From assembly GCF_030867095.1 (NCBI RefSeq), contig NC_081824.1, forward strand, positions 147,403,433 through 147,467,432: DNA of 64,000 bases, given 5' to 3'. The number at the start of each line of letters is the position of its first letter. The first letter of the stretch is position 1. Under the pieces are notes generated by a model. It searched no databases, was not told the DNA's origin, and saw only the letters and a list, made by a program, of their open reading frames with translations. The DNA is from Alligator mississippiensis. Taxonomy: Eukaryota; Chordata; Crocodylia; Alligatoridae. The position numbers and the translations under genes are program-made. Positions 44,021 through 56,616 of the stretch are shown here, in pieces.

Positions 44021-44025
44021 CCCCC
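44021..44025. repeat. Target-site duplication CCCCC, right
   Basis: Directly followed by TCAGCCTCCTC, the resumed CR1 sequence. Confidence 0.7.
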
Positions 44026-46006
44026 TCAGCCTCCTCTTACTGAGGCTGAACAGGTTCAGGTCCCTCAATCTCTCCTCATAGGGCCTGTCCTGCTGCCCTC
44101 TCACCAAGTGGGTGGCCCTCCTCTGAACCCTCTCCAGGCTGGCCACATCCCTTTTGAAGTGCGGCGCCCAGTACTGGACACAGTACTCTAACTGCGGCCT
44201 GACCAAAGTCGCATAGAGGAGGAGTATCACCTCTCTGGACCGACTTGAGATGCACCTTTGGATGCATGACAAGGTATGGCTGGCCTTGCTGGCTGCGGTC
44301 TGGCATTGGCGGCTCATGTTCATCTTGGAGTCAATAATGACTCCAAGATCCCTTTCTGCCTCTGTGTTTTCAAGAAGGGAATGTCCCAGCCTGTATGTAA
44401 GCTGTGGATTTCTTCTCCCAAGGTGCAGCACCCTGCGTTTGTCTTCGTTGAACCCCATCCTATTTTTGTCTGCCCACTTCTGTAGTCTATCTAAATCTAG
44501 TTGCAGCCTCTCTCTCCCTTCAAGTGTGTCCACCTCGCCTCACATCTTAGTATCATCAGCAAACTTGGACAGCATACTTTCCACCCCCTCGTCCAAGTTG
44601 CTGATGAAGATGTTAAATAGTGAGGGCCTGAGGACCAAGCCCTGGGGTACCCCACTGCTCACATCTCACCAGGTTGAGTACAACCCATCCACCACTACTC
44701 TCTGGGTGCACCCCATCAGCCAATTTTTTACCCATCCAATTGTGTAGGCATCAATGCCACAGTCGCTTAATTTATTGATGAGCATGGGGTGACAGACAGT
44801 GTCAAAGGCCTTCTTAAAGTCTAGAAAGACTACGTCCACGGCGACACCATCATCCAAGGATTTAGTTACTTGGTCATAAAAGGCAATCAGGTCGGTCGGG
44901 CAGGACCTACCTTTGGTGAACCCATGCTGATTGCCCCTGAGCATGATCTCCCCTGCAGGCCCCCCACAGATGTGCTCCTTGATGATCCTCTCCAAGATCT
45001 TCCTGAGCACCGAGGTGAGGCTTACAGGCCTATAGTTACTTGGGTCCTCCTTCCTCCCTTTCTTGAAAATTGGGACCCCATTAGCCAGTTTCCAATCCCC
45101 CGGTACCTGGCCAGGTGACCACGAATGCTCATACAGCCGGGCCAAGGGCTCCGCGATGACCCCTGCCATCTCCCTCAACATCCTTGGGTGGAGGGCATCT
45201 GGACCTGCAGATTTAAAAATGTCTAGCTCTTCCAGAAGATCCCTAACTACATCTGCACTGACTGAAGGCCTGACAGAGCTATCCCCAAGATTGTCCCTAC
45301 CTCTGGTAGGTGGGATATCCCGGTCCCTGTTCAAGAAAACAGAGGCAAAGAAACTGTTAAAAATATCAGCTTTCTTGTCTGGCGTAGCCACAAGATTACT
45401 GTTTGCATCTTGCAGGGGCCCTACATTGCCTGGTGCCTTCTCCTTGCTCCCAATGTACTTGAAAAAGGACTTTTTGTTGTCCTTAATCCTGGACGCTAGC
45501 CTGAGTTCCATCTCTGCCTTGGCCTTCCTAATAGCCCTCCTACACTCCCGGGCCGAGGAGGAGTAATCCTCCTTGGTGATAGCCCCTCCCTTCCACTGGT
45601 TGTACGCCCCGCTTTTAGTCCTCAAGCACTCCTGAATGCCCTTGCTGAGACAAGGGAGTTTCTGAGCACTCTTACCCACCTTGCTTCTCTCAGGGACTGT
45701 TATCCTTTGGGCCTGGAGGATCGCTCCCTTAAGGTATGACCATTGCTCGTGGACTCCCATCTCCTCTACATTCTGGGCTCTCAGTGCCTCCCTCACTAGT
45801 CTCCTAAGCTCATTGAAGTTGGCCCTTCTGAAGTCAAGGACTTTAGCCTTGGTGTAAGCCCTTGACGCCCTGCGTTGGATAGTGAAATCCAGCAGGTGAT
45901 GATTGCTATTGCCCAGGTGGTCAAGGACCTGCAGTCCCCTCACCAGGTCATCCCCCGTGGCCAGGACCAGGTCCAGCAAGGCATTACCCCTAGTGGGGCT
46001 GTGCAC
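44026..46006 (-). pseudogene. CR1-D ORF2, endonuclease end plus RT, two nonsense codons
   Basis: One frame runs through the whole piece. It opens with LLDLVLATGDD and ends the endonuclease with GNSNHHLLDF, then a linker (RIKDNKKSFFKYIGSKEKAP) and the RT with DIFKSAGPDALHPRML and FLDFKKAFDTV (motif A). A TGA at 44666-44668 stands just before motif B. Motif B (GVPQG) and FADD follow, and a second TGA at 44540-44542 sits five codons after FADD. Both can be explained by single G-to-A changes from Trp or Arg codons. No frame change occurs, so decay here is by point mutation only, unlike CR1-B. Confidence 0.88.
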
Positions 46007-46056
46007 TTCCTGGATAAGGTGAAGGTCCTGTAATACAGCCAGGAACCTACGCTAGC

Positions 46057-46479
46057 GTTTGAGCCATGTTTGCATGAAACAGCTTAAAAGCAAGTATATA
46101 AAACAGCTACAGCAAATACAGTACACAGCAAGCATATAAAACAGCTTCAGCAAATACGGTACACAGCAAGCATGCTGATGAAAACAAAGACTGACAGATT
46201 CAAGCAATTGTTGGAATGTCTTGTGTCATTCACTGGAAGCAAGGGAGATTCACACTGCCTCACCAAACATCCATCTGCCTTCTTAATCAGGAAATATCGC
46301 AAAAGGATTTTTTTCCACATCATTCATAAAAAAATACTGAAAACTAGCTTATCTGAACTATAGCAAACCTCCTCTTATTGGACACTGACAGAAGTGATAT
46401 TTGTCATGCAAGTGGCCCCCTGAAAGTGCTTTTCACCTGTGCCCTCACAGAAGTGCATGGCTGCAGAGCACTTTAAAAG
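46057..46479. other. Short direct repeat, otherwise no feature
   Basis: AGCAAGTATATAAAACAGCT near 46092 and AGCAAGCATATAAAACAGCT near 46128 form a tandem pair with period about 36-37. Nothing else was recognised. Confidence 0.5.
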
Positions 46480-46940
46480 TGCCTAATCATGCGTCAAATT
46501 AAATCTCATCTAATGAGAGTTCAGGTGAAGGTGCTCCAAAGTGCTGTCTGCAGGATGGGAATGGGGAGAGAGAAAAGAGGGAGCTTCAGGCTGGGGTTTG
46601 TCCAGCCTGAGCTGGAGGTGGGAGCAGGGAGATTGAAGCCTCCCCCCCCCCCACATTGTGGCCCCCTCTCAGCCCCCTCCTCCTCCAGCTCAGCCTGGGC
46701 AAACCCCAGCCTGAGCTCCCTCCACCACTTCTTCCCCTTCCCATCCTGAAGACAGCACCAGAGCTCGGAGCAAGGGCCGGGTTAGGGGAGAGAGGCTGCA
46801 GACCTCCCCACCCCATCACCAACCAAACAATGAACGTCTGTTGGGTCAGGTGAGTCACTGTAACTCATGGCACTTTCTGTGAAGTGCCATGAGATAGAGC
46901 GAGGAGCTGCATGTGTGCCAGCACCCTCTGTGACTTGGGC
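46480..46940. mobile_element. Fold-back element, copy 2
   Basis: GCTTCAGGCTGGGGTTTGTC (from about 46584) and CAGCTCAGCCTGGGCAAACC (from about 46686) with flanks form long inverted arms around a GC-rich loop. The same layout is seen at 7090-7615. Shared flanks include a GTGCTCCAAAGTGC/CGTTTCAAAACAG-type left segment, and AACAATGAAC then CTGTAACTCA at the right. No coding content. Confidence 0.6.
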
Positions 46941-49900
46941 CCATATAGTCCTCTCCACTTATACACATGCTGATCAGGCAGATTTAAAGTCATGGCTATG
47001 GAGAATCCCATCTCTGCTGCATCATAGGTAGATCCAGGATTTTGTAAAGGGAGGCATGGGAACAGTGACTGGCACTGCAGGGGTGGCTGCACCCCCACTC
47101 CCAGCCTCTATCCCCACCCCCACAGGGAGAGCAGACCAGGCCACAGGAGCAGCAGCCAGGGACTTTGTGTAAGTCCCTGAATCAGCTAAAAATCTCCCCC
47201 TGCTCTTAGTGCCCCACCCCTACCCCTCTATGCACAGTGGCACCTCCCCTCTCCTCCCTTCCCCTCCCTTTTGCCCCCTCCCCATCTGCTGTTGTCATTG
47301 TCCCTGGTAGGCCTGGGAGAGGATATAGCTCCACATCCACTCTTCTACTTGTGCCCAGCTGTGGGAGGAGCTGGGCTCAGCAGGGACAGTAGCAGGATCA
47401 GTAGCAGTAGGTGGGCTCCCCCCAGCCCCCAGACTTGCTCTCAGGCTGCTCTGGAACACCCTGGTGCTGGGAAGGGCAGGCAGGGAGAAGGAACCCATCC
47501 ACTGGTGCCACTGCTACTACCCCAGCTGAGTGGGATCAGCTCTGAAGTTCCCACCCACCCCATGTCAGCCAGGGACAGTAGCAGCAGTGGGCAGGGGAGG
47601 GGACATGCTGCTAAGCATGGAGGGGAAGCGGGGGGAAGGAATTCTTACCTGCTTCAGGGACTTAAAAAAGTCTCTAGGTGCTGTGCTTATGGCATGGTCT
47701 GAAAGGGGGTGCAACCATACCGACACACCCTTTGTTTCTGCCCTTACGATGCCTCATTCCCCCTCTCCCTGGGACCTCACACAAGATCTGACAGAACATA
47801 GTGAAACTGTATCTCTATCAGTTTTGAGTCGATGGGCCAAGGTTAGAGCTATTTTCTGAAGTCTCTTCTCCTTCCTAGATAGGTTTATGTTAAATCGTCC
47901 TGAGGAGTCCTTCAGAGACATGCTGCTGTTGGTAAATCACCCCACACCTGTCTGACAGGTACACATAGCTAATGCCCACACACGTACTGAGGTGATAATG
48001 TCCAGAGGAGCACTCTAGAGTGGCCTGTCCTGTGAGGGGTAACCCTTCCTTACAGGACAGGGGACACCTCCACAGCAAATGACGGACACACTATTTCCAT
48101 CCCTTGAGAGGAGCAGTAGGAAGCATTACATGGGCATGCAGATTCCTGGGTCCCCTGCCCTCTGCCTTTGGGTATCTTCCTTGGAAGATGCCATCTGCTC
48201 CACAGAGCTTGCCTATACTGAGCCCAAGCAATGCTGATTCGTGTTTGGCAAGGGGGTAGGATTTCAGTCAGGAAACCTCTGAACACTAACCAAACACTTT
48301 CAGAGTTTATTAGAGATGGCTCTGGCACAAATGAATCATGCTCGACCAAAAAAAACCCCTCAAAACCATGGGTTTGGGTGGGGGCAAGTCCCTCCCTCTT
48401 TCCCCCTCCCCTCCCAGCACTTTGAATTTTGACTGTTTTGATTTTTTAAAACATATGTTTAACAAATGTAGCTGTGATAATGAGGAACATGTCAATCTGC
48501 CCTATTTCCTATTCAAATTTCCGCTTTCATTTCTGAAGTTCAAGTACATCCTGATCCACAGTAGATATCTGTGAGTGAATACAAAAGAGGTAGAGGGAGG
48601 AGAAGAGGGAGGAACACAGAAGAACCGTGATGATGACTGTGCAGCACAACGGCAGCGTAGTAAAGAATGGGTCTGATTCAGCAAATCCACCTTGCCAGTG
48701 ATAAGCAGATTAAGTTTAAGAACCTGTTAAATCCTAAGGCCCCTTTGCTCTGCCCTAGCAGTCTCAAATTGCCTTCTCAAACAATTTCCTCCTGGTTGCT
48801 AAGTGGATGACAAATATTCCTGTGGCCCTACCCCCAACTCTCCACTTCTCTCCCCTTCTGCAATTGTGTTGACAATTATATCATATTTATCCAAGCTTTA
48901 GGCATGAAAACTAAAACTTGCTCCAAATTACATCCTGCTTCATGCATGGTCTGCACCCAAAACTGTCCCCTGCATCCTTCTAAATGGATAATGACCGCAC
49001 TTCACAATGATGACAACTGTGCTACATACCAGACTATGTGAGGAGGCTAGTGGCTCACTCCTTCCACTCAACACTTTGGTTCAACAAGGGAGCAATCTGT
49101 ACATGGAGAGGAAATATCAGCCTTCAAACACTGCATGTATACAACACCCTACCACCCACCACTGGTCACAGCTTCATAATTCTACCATATGAACCCTTCA
49201 AACTCTATTAGAAATGGTATGGCCCCAGTACAGTTAGTTACAGTCCTGTCAATCCATGCTTTCCTTGTTTATTTCCATATAAAGTTAACCAGCTTCCTGG
49301 AGCAAAAGGAACATTTTGACTCATTAATTTGATGGCATATTATTCCTTATTAAACAAATGGAGTTACTTTGAAAGGCAATGTTTCTGCAAAATGAAAAGT
49401 TTATTATAGGGAATGTAAACATCTCTTAGGGAAGGACACTGATTATCTAGTGTTATCAGAAATCACGTCAGTGGTTAAAAATGCAGTATATAGCTATACA
49501 TCTTACTAGCCACACTATAGAAAAGCAGTATTGATCACTTACAATGTATAACAGAAAAAGATGCATTGTCCAATGGCTGCAGCAGGCAGGATAGTCAGAT
49601 GAAGGATGGAAATTCTACACTGGCAGAGACTGTCTTTGTTGGGAAATCTTATCCTGCTTAAACACAATTTTGGGGAGTTGAATTAGGTACCATAATGCTG
49701 ACCAGAACTGACTGGTCAGTACAGATAAGGATGAGTCACATTTATCACTGTGTCACCTAGCCATAACAAATTTCGAGACCAATTGTCCTGTCAAGTGTTT
49801 AGCACCTTAGCTCTTGTCACAAATGCACATAATGCTAGCCAGGAAATGGAGTTATTCAATCCCTGTGATTCCCTGGTTGACGTCACCACCTTCTCATAAA

Positions 49901-49960
49901 CCAGCAGTAGTTCTAATGCCCCCTCTCCCCCCATCTGCATATGGTTAGTGAATATTCTTA
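46941..49960. other. No feature recognised
   Basis: The first 700 bases are GC-rich and give long but motif-free frames (143 codons at 47271-47702). The remainder is ordinary AT-leaning DNA. Confidence 0.5.
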
Positions 49961-50304
49961 GGCTATGAACAGATGTTGCATTTGTCCCTGGACAAGTTGT
50001 GCCTGTGCTTGTCCCATAATAGAAATATCCCAGGAGTGGCGTACACACACATGGCCCTTCTAATCAGGGTTTAGTGAGCGGCTGAATGTACTGCTGCTTT
50101 TCTGCCATTGATTCAATGATGCAATCACAAGAGGACTGTTCAGAAGTACTTTACAATGTCCCAAGATAAACTATTAGTATTTCTTATCCCATAAATCTGT
50201 TTAGGATTTATCCCGGGATAGCAGACATGGGTGTCTGAATGACTGCACCTTGTCCCGGGATAACATAGTTTATCCCTGAACAAATGTGACTCCTGTTTGT
50301 AGCC
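49961..50304. mobile_element. TIR element, 344 bp
   Basis: The left end GGCTATGAACAGATGTTGCA and the reverse complement of the right end (GGCTACAAACAGGAGTCACA) match over about 35 bases, continuing in CATTTGT and CCTGGACAA/CAGGGATAA. CCCGGGATA occurs twice near the right end (50214 and 50254). There is no transposase. The target duplication is unclear. Confidence 0.7.
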
Positions 50305-50544
50305 ATAATGGCCATGCTCTTTCCAGGAAAATACATATAGCTCTTAGGTGAATGCAGTGTTGAACACAGAAACTGGAATAATAGATCAGACTAATGACTC
50401 ACCTTGACCTGACTCCACTAGGGCCATGAGAGCGTAGCACCTCCTAAAGTCAGGCAACTTACAATTATGGGTTGAGATACCTACCTTCTGGCTTAAAATT
50501 TTGTCCCTGTGATGAAAACATTTAAGGTAATTAAAAAAAATTTA

Positions 50545-50650
50545 AAAGGCAAGGATTTTTTAGAGTAATATCTTTTACTGGTCCAACTGCATATTTGGTA
50601 ATTTTCTCCTACATTATACTACAAACAGTAGCAAAACATCTCTCTCTGGA
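50545..50650. repeat. Interspersed repeat fragment (TCTTTTACTGGTCCAACT)
   Basis: AGGATTTTTTAGAGTAATAT, CTTTTACTGGTCCAACTGCA: the same family as the fragments at 29395 and 57485. Confidence 0.4.
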
Positions 50651-51024
50651 GTATTGTTGTAATGTTACAGTAACTACCTAAAGGGAGCTGAGTCTGAAAC
50701 AGAACTCCAGAATTTGAACAAAAGCACTCAAAACCAGAGGCCAAATTGTTTTAGTTGAGCTCGCTGCTAATAGATTTCCCCCTGTCAAGCATATTTTAAA
50801 GCACAAAGTACCACTACTACATATAATAAATGAAAGGTGTACCAGGAACAATAAATAATGTAATAATATTCCAGGAATAATTTTTCTGGAAAATAAGGTA
50901 TAAGTAGAAAATATCAAGTTCCAAGAATGAAAACCCTGTGGATGTATTATATAGAAAACTAAGCTCAGAGGCTACATCTTTTGGTTTTCAGTGGAGGGTT
51001 TTTCCTAAACTGAGCTGACTACAG

Positions 51025-51145
51025 TACAAGGAGATCAAGTGTCTCACCCAAGGTCACCCAGAAAGCCAGTGGATCAGATGGGATTACGGCACTGCAAGAT
51101 CCTTCCTGGCTTATAGTCCTTCACTCTCAGCACCAGACCCCATGG
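51025..51145 (+). repeat. MIR/CORE-SINE-like remnant
   Basis: TCTCACCCAAGGTCACCCAG, then AGCCAGTGGATCAGATGGGA and CACCAGACCCCATGGCTCCT, follow the order of the 3' half of a MIR-type SINE (AAGGTCACACAG, GTGGCAGAGCCGGGATT). Divergence is high. Confidence 0.5.
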
Positions 51146-54100
51146 CTCCTCATCAAAATGTGACCTGCTGAGATAAAAATACACACTATTAGTTAATTCT
51201 AGAACAACTGGACTGCAAAAGACTCTGAAGTAAGGCAGGTTTTTTTTTCTATAGGCTCTTTGAGTAACTCAGCCACCTTTTTTTCTGCTATGCCTCTGAT
51301 AATTTATTTCTGCAAGATGATTCCAACAAGGTTTAGGCCCCGTGTCACCAACCTGCTTTGCAACTTAGTTAAAAATGAAAACTGGCAATGAAGACCAGCA
51401 TACTAGTTAAATAAATCTACCTCACCAGGCAATCAATATATTTGATAACCTCAGACAAAGTAATCACTTTGTTTCCATTCAGTAAAACAATCTTCTACCC
51501 CACGAACCAAACTGTACAGCTCTCTCTTCTAACAGCATACCCTGGATTAAGTTCCTTTAAAACAATTGATGTTATTCATGGTTAATAAGCAATACATAAA
51601 ATCCACAGTTTTTTTCATTGCAGAACAAGACGGGGAGACCATTAAATGTAGTCTGATGGCATAAACCAGGTGAGGGTGACAAAGGCACTTGACTCTTTGT
51701 TCATTCCTACAACTTTTCATGTTTTAAGGTTTTAGTGAATGAACTGTATTTTTTTTTCATTTTTGGTTATTAAGTAGACTCCACTGAAATGGGCTTCTAG
51801 TCTGAACTCCTTAATAAGAGTCTTTTGGTCTGTGGCTAAACTATTAAATGTCCTGAATGATTAGTGAGATAATTGTTAATTTTACAGCACTGTTTCTGCA
51901 GCTTCAGCAGATATGACTCATTGCTGATGAGCCATGGATGTCCAGAGTCCAGATGCATTCCCATTTAAATAAAGCAAGAGCCAAAGGATGTTGAACTTCA
52001 GTGCTCCGTAAGGACTCTGTTCTCAAGAGACATTACGTAGTGACCACAGAAACAGCTGATGTCATGATGTTTATAAATTTTTCAAGAAGATGTTTAAAAT
52101 GTTCATTGATCAAAACTAATGCAGCCCACACATCCTCACAGTGGCTTTCTGGAAATCAGGGATTGTCATTCCAACAGGAAAGTAATTTAAAAAGTGTATT
52201 CCGTGCAGTGGAGTTTTACAGGAACAGCATGTGATGTAAGCAGGAATTAGTGAACCCACTTCATGGCGGATAAGAGTGCTCATCACCCGTTAAACACAGG
52301 CCAATGAAGTGCCTATATATGAATTGAGGGAAGATGAATTTTCAAAGAGACCAAAAGCAGTTCAAAGTAAAAGTCACCTTGACTTTCAGCTGTCTTAGGA
52401 GCATTTGAAAATCACACCCCCAAAGTCCAGCTTCAAGGGCAACTTTTTTCTCTGTGCCTCAATTTCTTCATTCAAATATATATAACTAGTAACTACTTCT
52501 GTACCTCATCAGGGATGTAGGGTGGCTTGTTCATATTTGTAAAGTAATTTAAGACCTCAGATAGAAGCTGATATAGAACTGGAAAGGATTATTATTATTA
52601 CAGGATCCTGTTTCCTGGGGTGGGGGTATTGTCCATTACAAGAATAAAGCTTTGCACTTCTCAGCTGTTGCTGCTTGTGCATGTTATGTAGCTTAGGATT
52701 CTCCATTTTTTCAGTCTATGAGTTAAGGCATTATTGATGATATTTTCAAAAGCATTCCCAACACACCACAAGGCAAACACATGCGTCCATTAACCTTAGC
52801 AGTCGCTGTACATCCAGGTATCACCCAGGAACACAAGCGGAAAAACTACTTCACTATGTCAGCACCGTACTTGTGAGATGATAGAAGCAAAGTATTCAAA
52901 AATTGAAGCAATTGATTTTTTTTTCACCTGCTATTGGAGTTAGACACTCCAGTGAGGAGGAAGGCACCTGGTATGAAAAATGTCATAATTGGGCCTTAAT
53001 TAGCTTCTGTTTGCTGAGAGGGGTTCCTCATCATCCCTAGTCTGTGCAGGTTGGATGTTGCTGTTGCTAACACAACAAAGTGGTAGTGCACAAAATAAAC
53101 GTGCTCAGAAGCACTGGAGGGTGTATATACAGACAGACAGAAAATGCAGAATGATTCAAGCACAGGGAGTTTTCGAGGTACCAAACTACAAAGTCTTTGA
53201 TGGAGGACTCTACTGCGGACTTGCCTCCACAAAAGCATTATGTAAAGAGTTATTTTATCTCAGCGATTTCCTTTAAAGGAAAATCAGACTCCAAGTCTCT
53301 AGCAGTAATTAGTACCACCTTGGCCCCATCTGTACGGCCTCCCTGCAGAGCCTAGGACTGCTGTGGAAGAAACAATCCCTGTCTACTCCAGCACGACAAA
53401 GCCTGGCATCTAGGCAGGGTAGACAGCTCAGGAGATGGAGATCTTGACAGTGGCTTCTGAACATGCACTCTAGGCTGCTTTGAGACATCCACACTGTATA
53501 GTTTTCAGACTTTTGTTCATTCAGAGCAGAAGTGAGCAGGCAAGGAATATTCTCTCAGTGACTGTACAGACACAGGCCTCAGTTCCTAGAGGACAGCTGG
53601 AAAAGGGTGGTGGTGAGTGCCTGCCCCAGGTCCTCTGGTGTATCTTTAAAAGAAAATGGACCTACAGCTGATTGACACCTGCTGGGGAGCTGGCCCTTTG
53701 CCACAGAGATTACAAACTCCCCTCACCCATGATGTACAGGTCATGGTGTACAGGTCTGCAAAGAATCTGCCTTCAGCCCCCTGGCTTCCCTTGCTGGTGC
53801 TGTCGCCATTTTCAAGTATTTCAGGAACCCATTAAGTAATTATAGACAAGCTCTGTTCAGCTAAACAAATGGCCATTAACTGCCTTTTCTGAACACCAAG
53901 CAAAATAAGGGGCCGAGGAACAATTGAAGGAAGTGCACCAAACAGAAGCTTTTGCATTAATTATCACCATTCACTACAGACAGAGAGAATGGGAGCTCCC
54001 TCCACTCTAAGCAGTGGATCCCACCCCAATGTACCGCCTCATCCTATGCCCATTGTTTTCATTGGGAGTCTTGCCATTGAGTTCAGAGGAAGAAGGATCA

Positions 54101-55237
54101 GGCCTTTAATCCCCATTTCCTCTTGGCCAAATGATCTGCAACGTATGCCAGTGACAGCTAAATGAAGGGCTCCTGTTCCCAGAGCACTGGCAACAGCTCT
54201 TAACTCATAAGCTCGAGGTAATTGACTTTACAAGCTGGCTTTACCCATAGGCAACCTGGAACAATCAATGATTGTGCTTTAATGAGTAGAAAGAGTGAAA
54301 AAAAGTCTTCAAAAACTTTTGTAGAACATTCTAAGAAAATATTTCTCCCTTTTCCAGGCAAGGCAGTGATTAAAATCTATGCATGAAAAACAGCAAGGAA
54401 AGATGTGTTGCTGAAGGTGCCTTTCTTTCTGTGAAAAAGAGATACCAACAGGAAAAGAAAAATGGTCACTGACACCTGGGAAGGATAATGCCAGACTGTT
54501 TAAGGAAGCCACACTTCACAGTTAAAGGGGAAGCCACACTTGGATGAACGAGTTTAAGATTCAGTATCTGTAAAGTGTTGCCATCCACAAAGAATAAGTA
54601 TATAGCTGTGGAGGGCCTGAGTTCTGCAACCTAATGTGACAGAAGGACAGGGGATAGGCAGTAATATAAATGCAGATAATGAAGTTAGAGGTTCACTCAC
54701 CGTATACTCTCTCAGGTTCTATTCTTTCTTCCAGACTCTATAGCAAAAGAAATCCATATTTTTCTATAAGGATTTTAAGGGCAACTCCTTTTGAAAATGA
54801 AACAAAGATCCTGAAACCTATGAGGTCTATGCACATGCATCAGATGTACACAATATTGTCCTTATGTAAAATGAAACTTTTCAGAGATTGTGTGCTTCCT
54901 TACCCCTGGTTCCAATCGTAAAGCAGGACCTCATTGCTGCTCCACTCAGAGGGAACAAAAGGATCCTTCTTGCCTCAAAGAGCTTCCAACAAACCTAGAG
55001 ACAGAAAGTAGATCCTGAGATGGGCAGGGAAGCCCAAGGAAGTATTCATAATCAGCAAGTAATGGTCAGCATGATAGGCAACTGTCTCAGTACATCAGGT
55101 GCCTGGGTGTTGCCAAGTTTTTGTAGGCATCACAGCAAAGGAGAGAAATGAAATGGGTTTGCATAACTCATGTGCACAAGGGACTGCTTTGAAAAAAGCA
55201 TGAAAGTTTATTTGAAAGTTTCATCAGGTGATGTAGA
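51146..55237. other. No feature recognised
   Basis: About 4 kb of AT-leaning sequence with only short frames. No exon-like or repeat signature could be supported. Confidence 0.5.
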
Positions 55238-55245
55238 CTGATGTC
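55238..55245. repeat. 8-bp target duplication CTGATGTC, left
   Basis: CTGATGTC stands before CAGGGATC and is repeated exactly at 56609-56616. Confidence 0.9.
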
Positions 55246-56608
55246 CAGGGATCCTGGTTTTCAGTGATAAAAAATCACAAATTCCTGATAAAAATCCCCA
55301 AATCTGTGGTTAAAATTAAATGCTCCCACAGTCTTGCTGGTGTCTCTCCCCACCCCCCTCCCTGCCCCCAGCCTCCCAGCCCTGCTTGTGCCCCTTGCCC
55401 CCCACCCACAGCCCCTGCCCCCCAGCCCTGCTAGAGAGGGCCCCCAGCTGCCAGGGCTATGGGGCCAGGGACCCAGGTCCACAGCCCCCTGCCCCCAACT
55501 GAAGGCAGCAGCTGCTACAGCAGGAGCACGAGCCAGCTCTCCCCCTGCTGCCTGCCTGCTGCAGGCCCGGGTGGGGCCAACTCCCAGTGGCAGAATGCAC
55601 TCCCAGGGGGCAGGGGCGACCCATGCCCCCCAGATCTGTGTGGAGGTGGAGGCAGGATGGGTGTGCACTTCCCCCATGCACAGAGAAAGTGTGGCCAGGG
55701 CAGCATGGAGCTTGCAGCAGCAGGCAGCTGTCATGCATGGCCCTGCTGTGTCCTGCTGTGCCAGTTGCACAAGCTGCACTCCGGAGGTCCTGAGGGAGGG
55801 CAGCAGGGAGGGAAGCACAGTGTTTGCGACCCAGGGTTTGCAGCTGGCTGGGCACTCCAGCCAGGGGAGGAGGGGTTTGCAGTGTTCCTGCTCCCGGCCA
55901 GAGTGTCTGGCTGGCTGCAAACCCTCCCTCCCAGCCAGAAAATGCCCAAGCTGGCTGGGGGAGGAGGAGGTTTGCAGCCTGCCCAATCCCGGCCACAGTG
56001 CTCGGCCAGCTGCAAACCCCCACCACTCCCAGCCAGCTGCAAACTGGAGTGTCCAGCCAGCTGCAAACCTCCCTGTTCCCTCAGCCTCCAGCCAGCTTGG
56101 GCACTTCCTGGCCAGTCACTCCTACCAGGGGAGGGGATCTGCAGCTGGCCAGGAGTGGTGGGGGTTTGCAGCTGGCCAAGCACTCTAGCCAGGAGCAGGG
56201 AGGCTGCAAACCCCTTCCCGGCTGGAGTGCCCAGCCAGCTGCAAACCTCCCCACTCCCTCTGCCCCGGCCAGCTTCCCCCCCCCCCCGCCCCATCCCTAC
56301 CCTGCAACCCCCAAGCCCCGCTTACCTCCAGCAAGAAGAGTGAATGTAAAGCAACCTCTGGTAAGTGCAAGTGTTGGGCCCTGCCCTTCCCCCTCTCCCT
56401 TCCCCCCGGGTCAGGGTTGGAACTTTCCTGCCCATTTTGCAAACAGCTCTTGCAGGCTGGAACTCTGCCAGCCTGCAGCACTCTTTGCAAAAGGGGGAAA
56501 TCTGAGGGTTTGTCTTCTAAAAGGGAAAATCCATGTGTTCTCTGATAAAAATGGGAAATCTGTGGTTTTCTCTGTTGTTCTGTGGGAAATGGAAAACCCA
56601 GATCCCTG
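55246..56608. mobile_element. hAT-like non-autonomous transposon with GC-rich cargo
   Basis: Ends are CAGGGATCCTGGTTTTC and GAAAACCCAGATCCCTG-type inverted repeats, with an exact 8-bp target duplication: the hAT signature. Sub-terminal TGATAAAAAT words recur on both sides. The 1,363-bp element encodes no transposase. Its core (about 55330-56330) is GC-rich and is built from repeated GCCAGCTGCAAACC words in both orientations, including 34-bp arms at 56008-56041 and 56140-56173 (32 of 34 paired). Several frames of 240-294 codons on both strands lie there, but they follow composition, overlap each other in many frames and have no domains. Confidence 0.85.
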
Positions 56609-56616
56609 CTGATGTC
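56609..56616. repeat. 8-bp target duplication CTGATGTC, right
   Basis: Exact second copy, followed by AGTGGTG. Confidence 0.9.

Larger units (their letters stand above)
42901..46056 (-). mobile_element. CR1 LINE copy D, 5'-truncated, split by a solo LTR
   Basis: The 3' end at 42901-42960 shows AGCTAGGGTCAGGAGGGACC and GCCTGACCCCCTGCC in reverse complement. ORF2 follows leftward from 46006 with the end of the endonuclease, the linker, the RT and the C-terminus. The 5' end at about 46056 lies inside the endonuclease domain. The solo LTR at 43247-44020 cuts the C-terminal region. Confidence 0.9.

Noticed and set aside
47271..47702. 143-codon plus-strand frame as a host exon
   Set aside because: GC-rich proline/serine composition, no splice-site pair or domain seen.
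55334..56612. Overlapping open frames of 241-294 codons on both strands
   Set aside because: They occur in nearly all frames of a GC-rich repetitive core, lack domains and lie inside a hAT-like element. Long frames follow from few A/T-rich stop codons.
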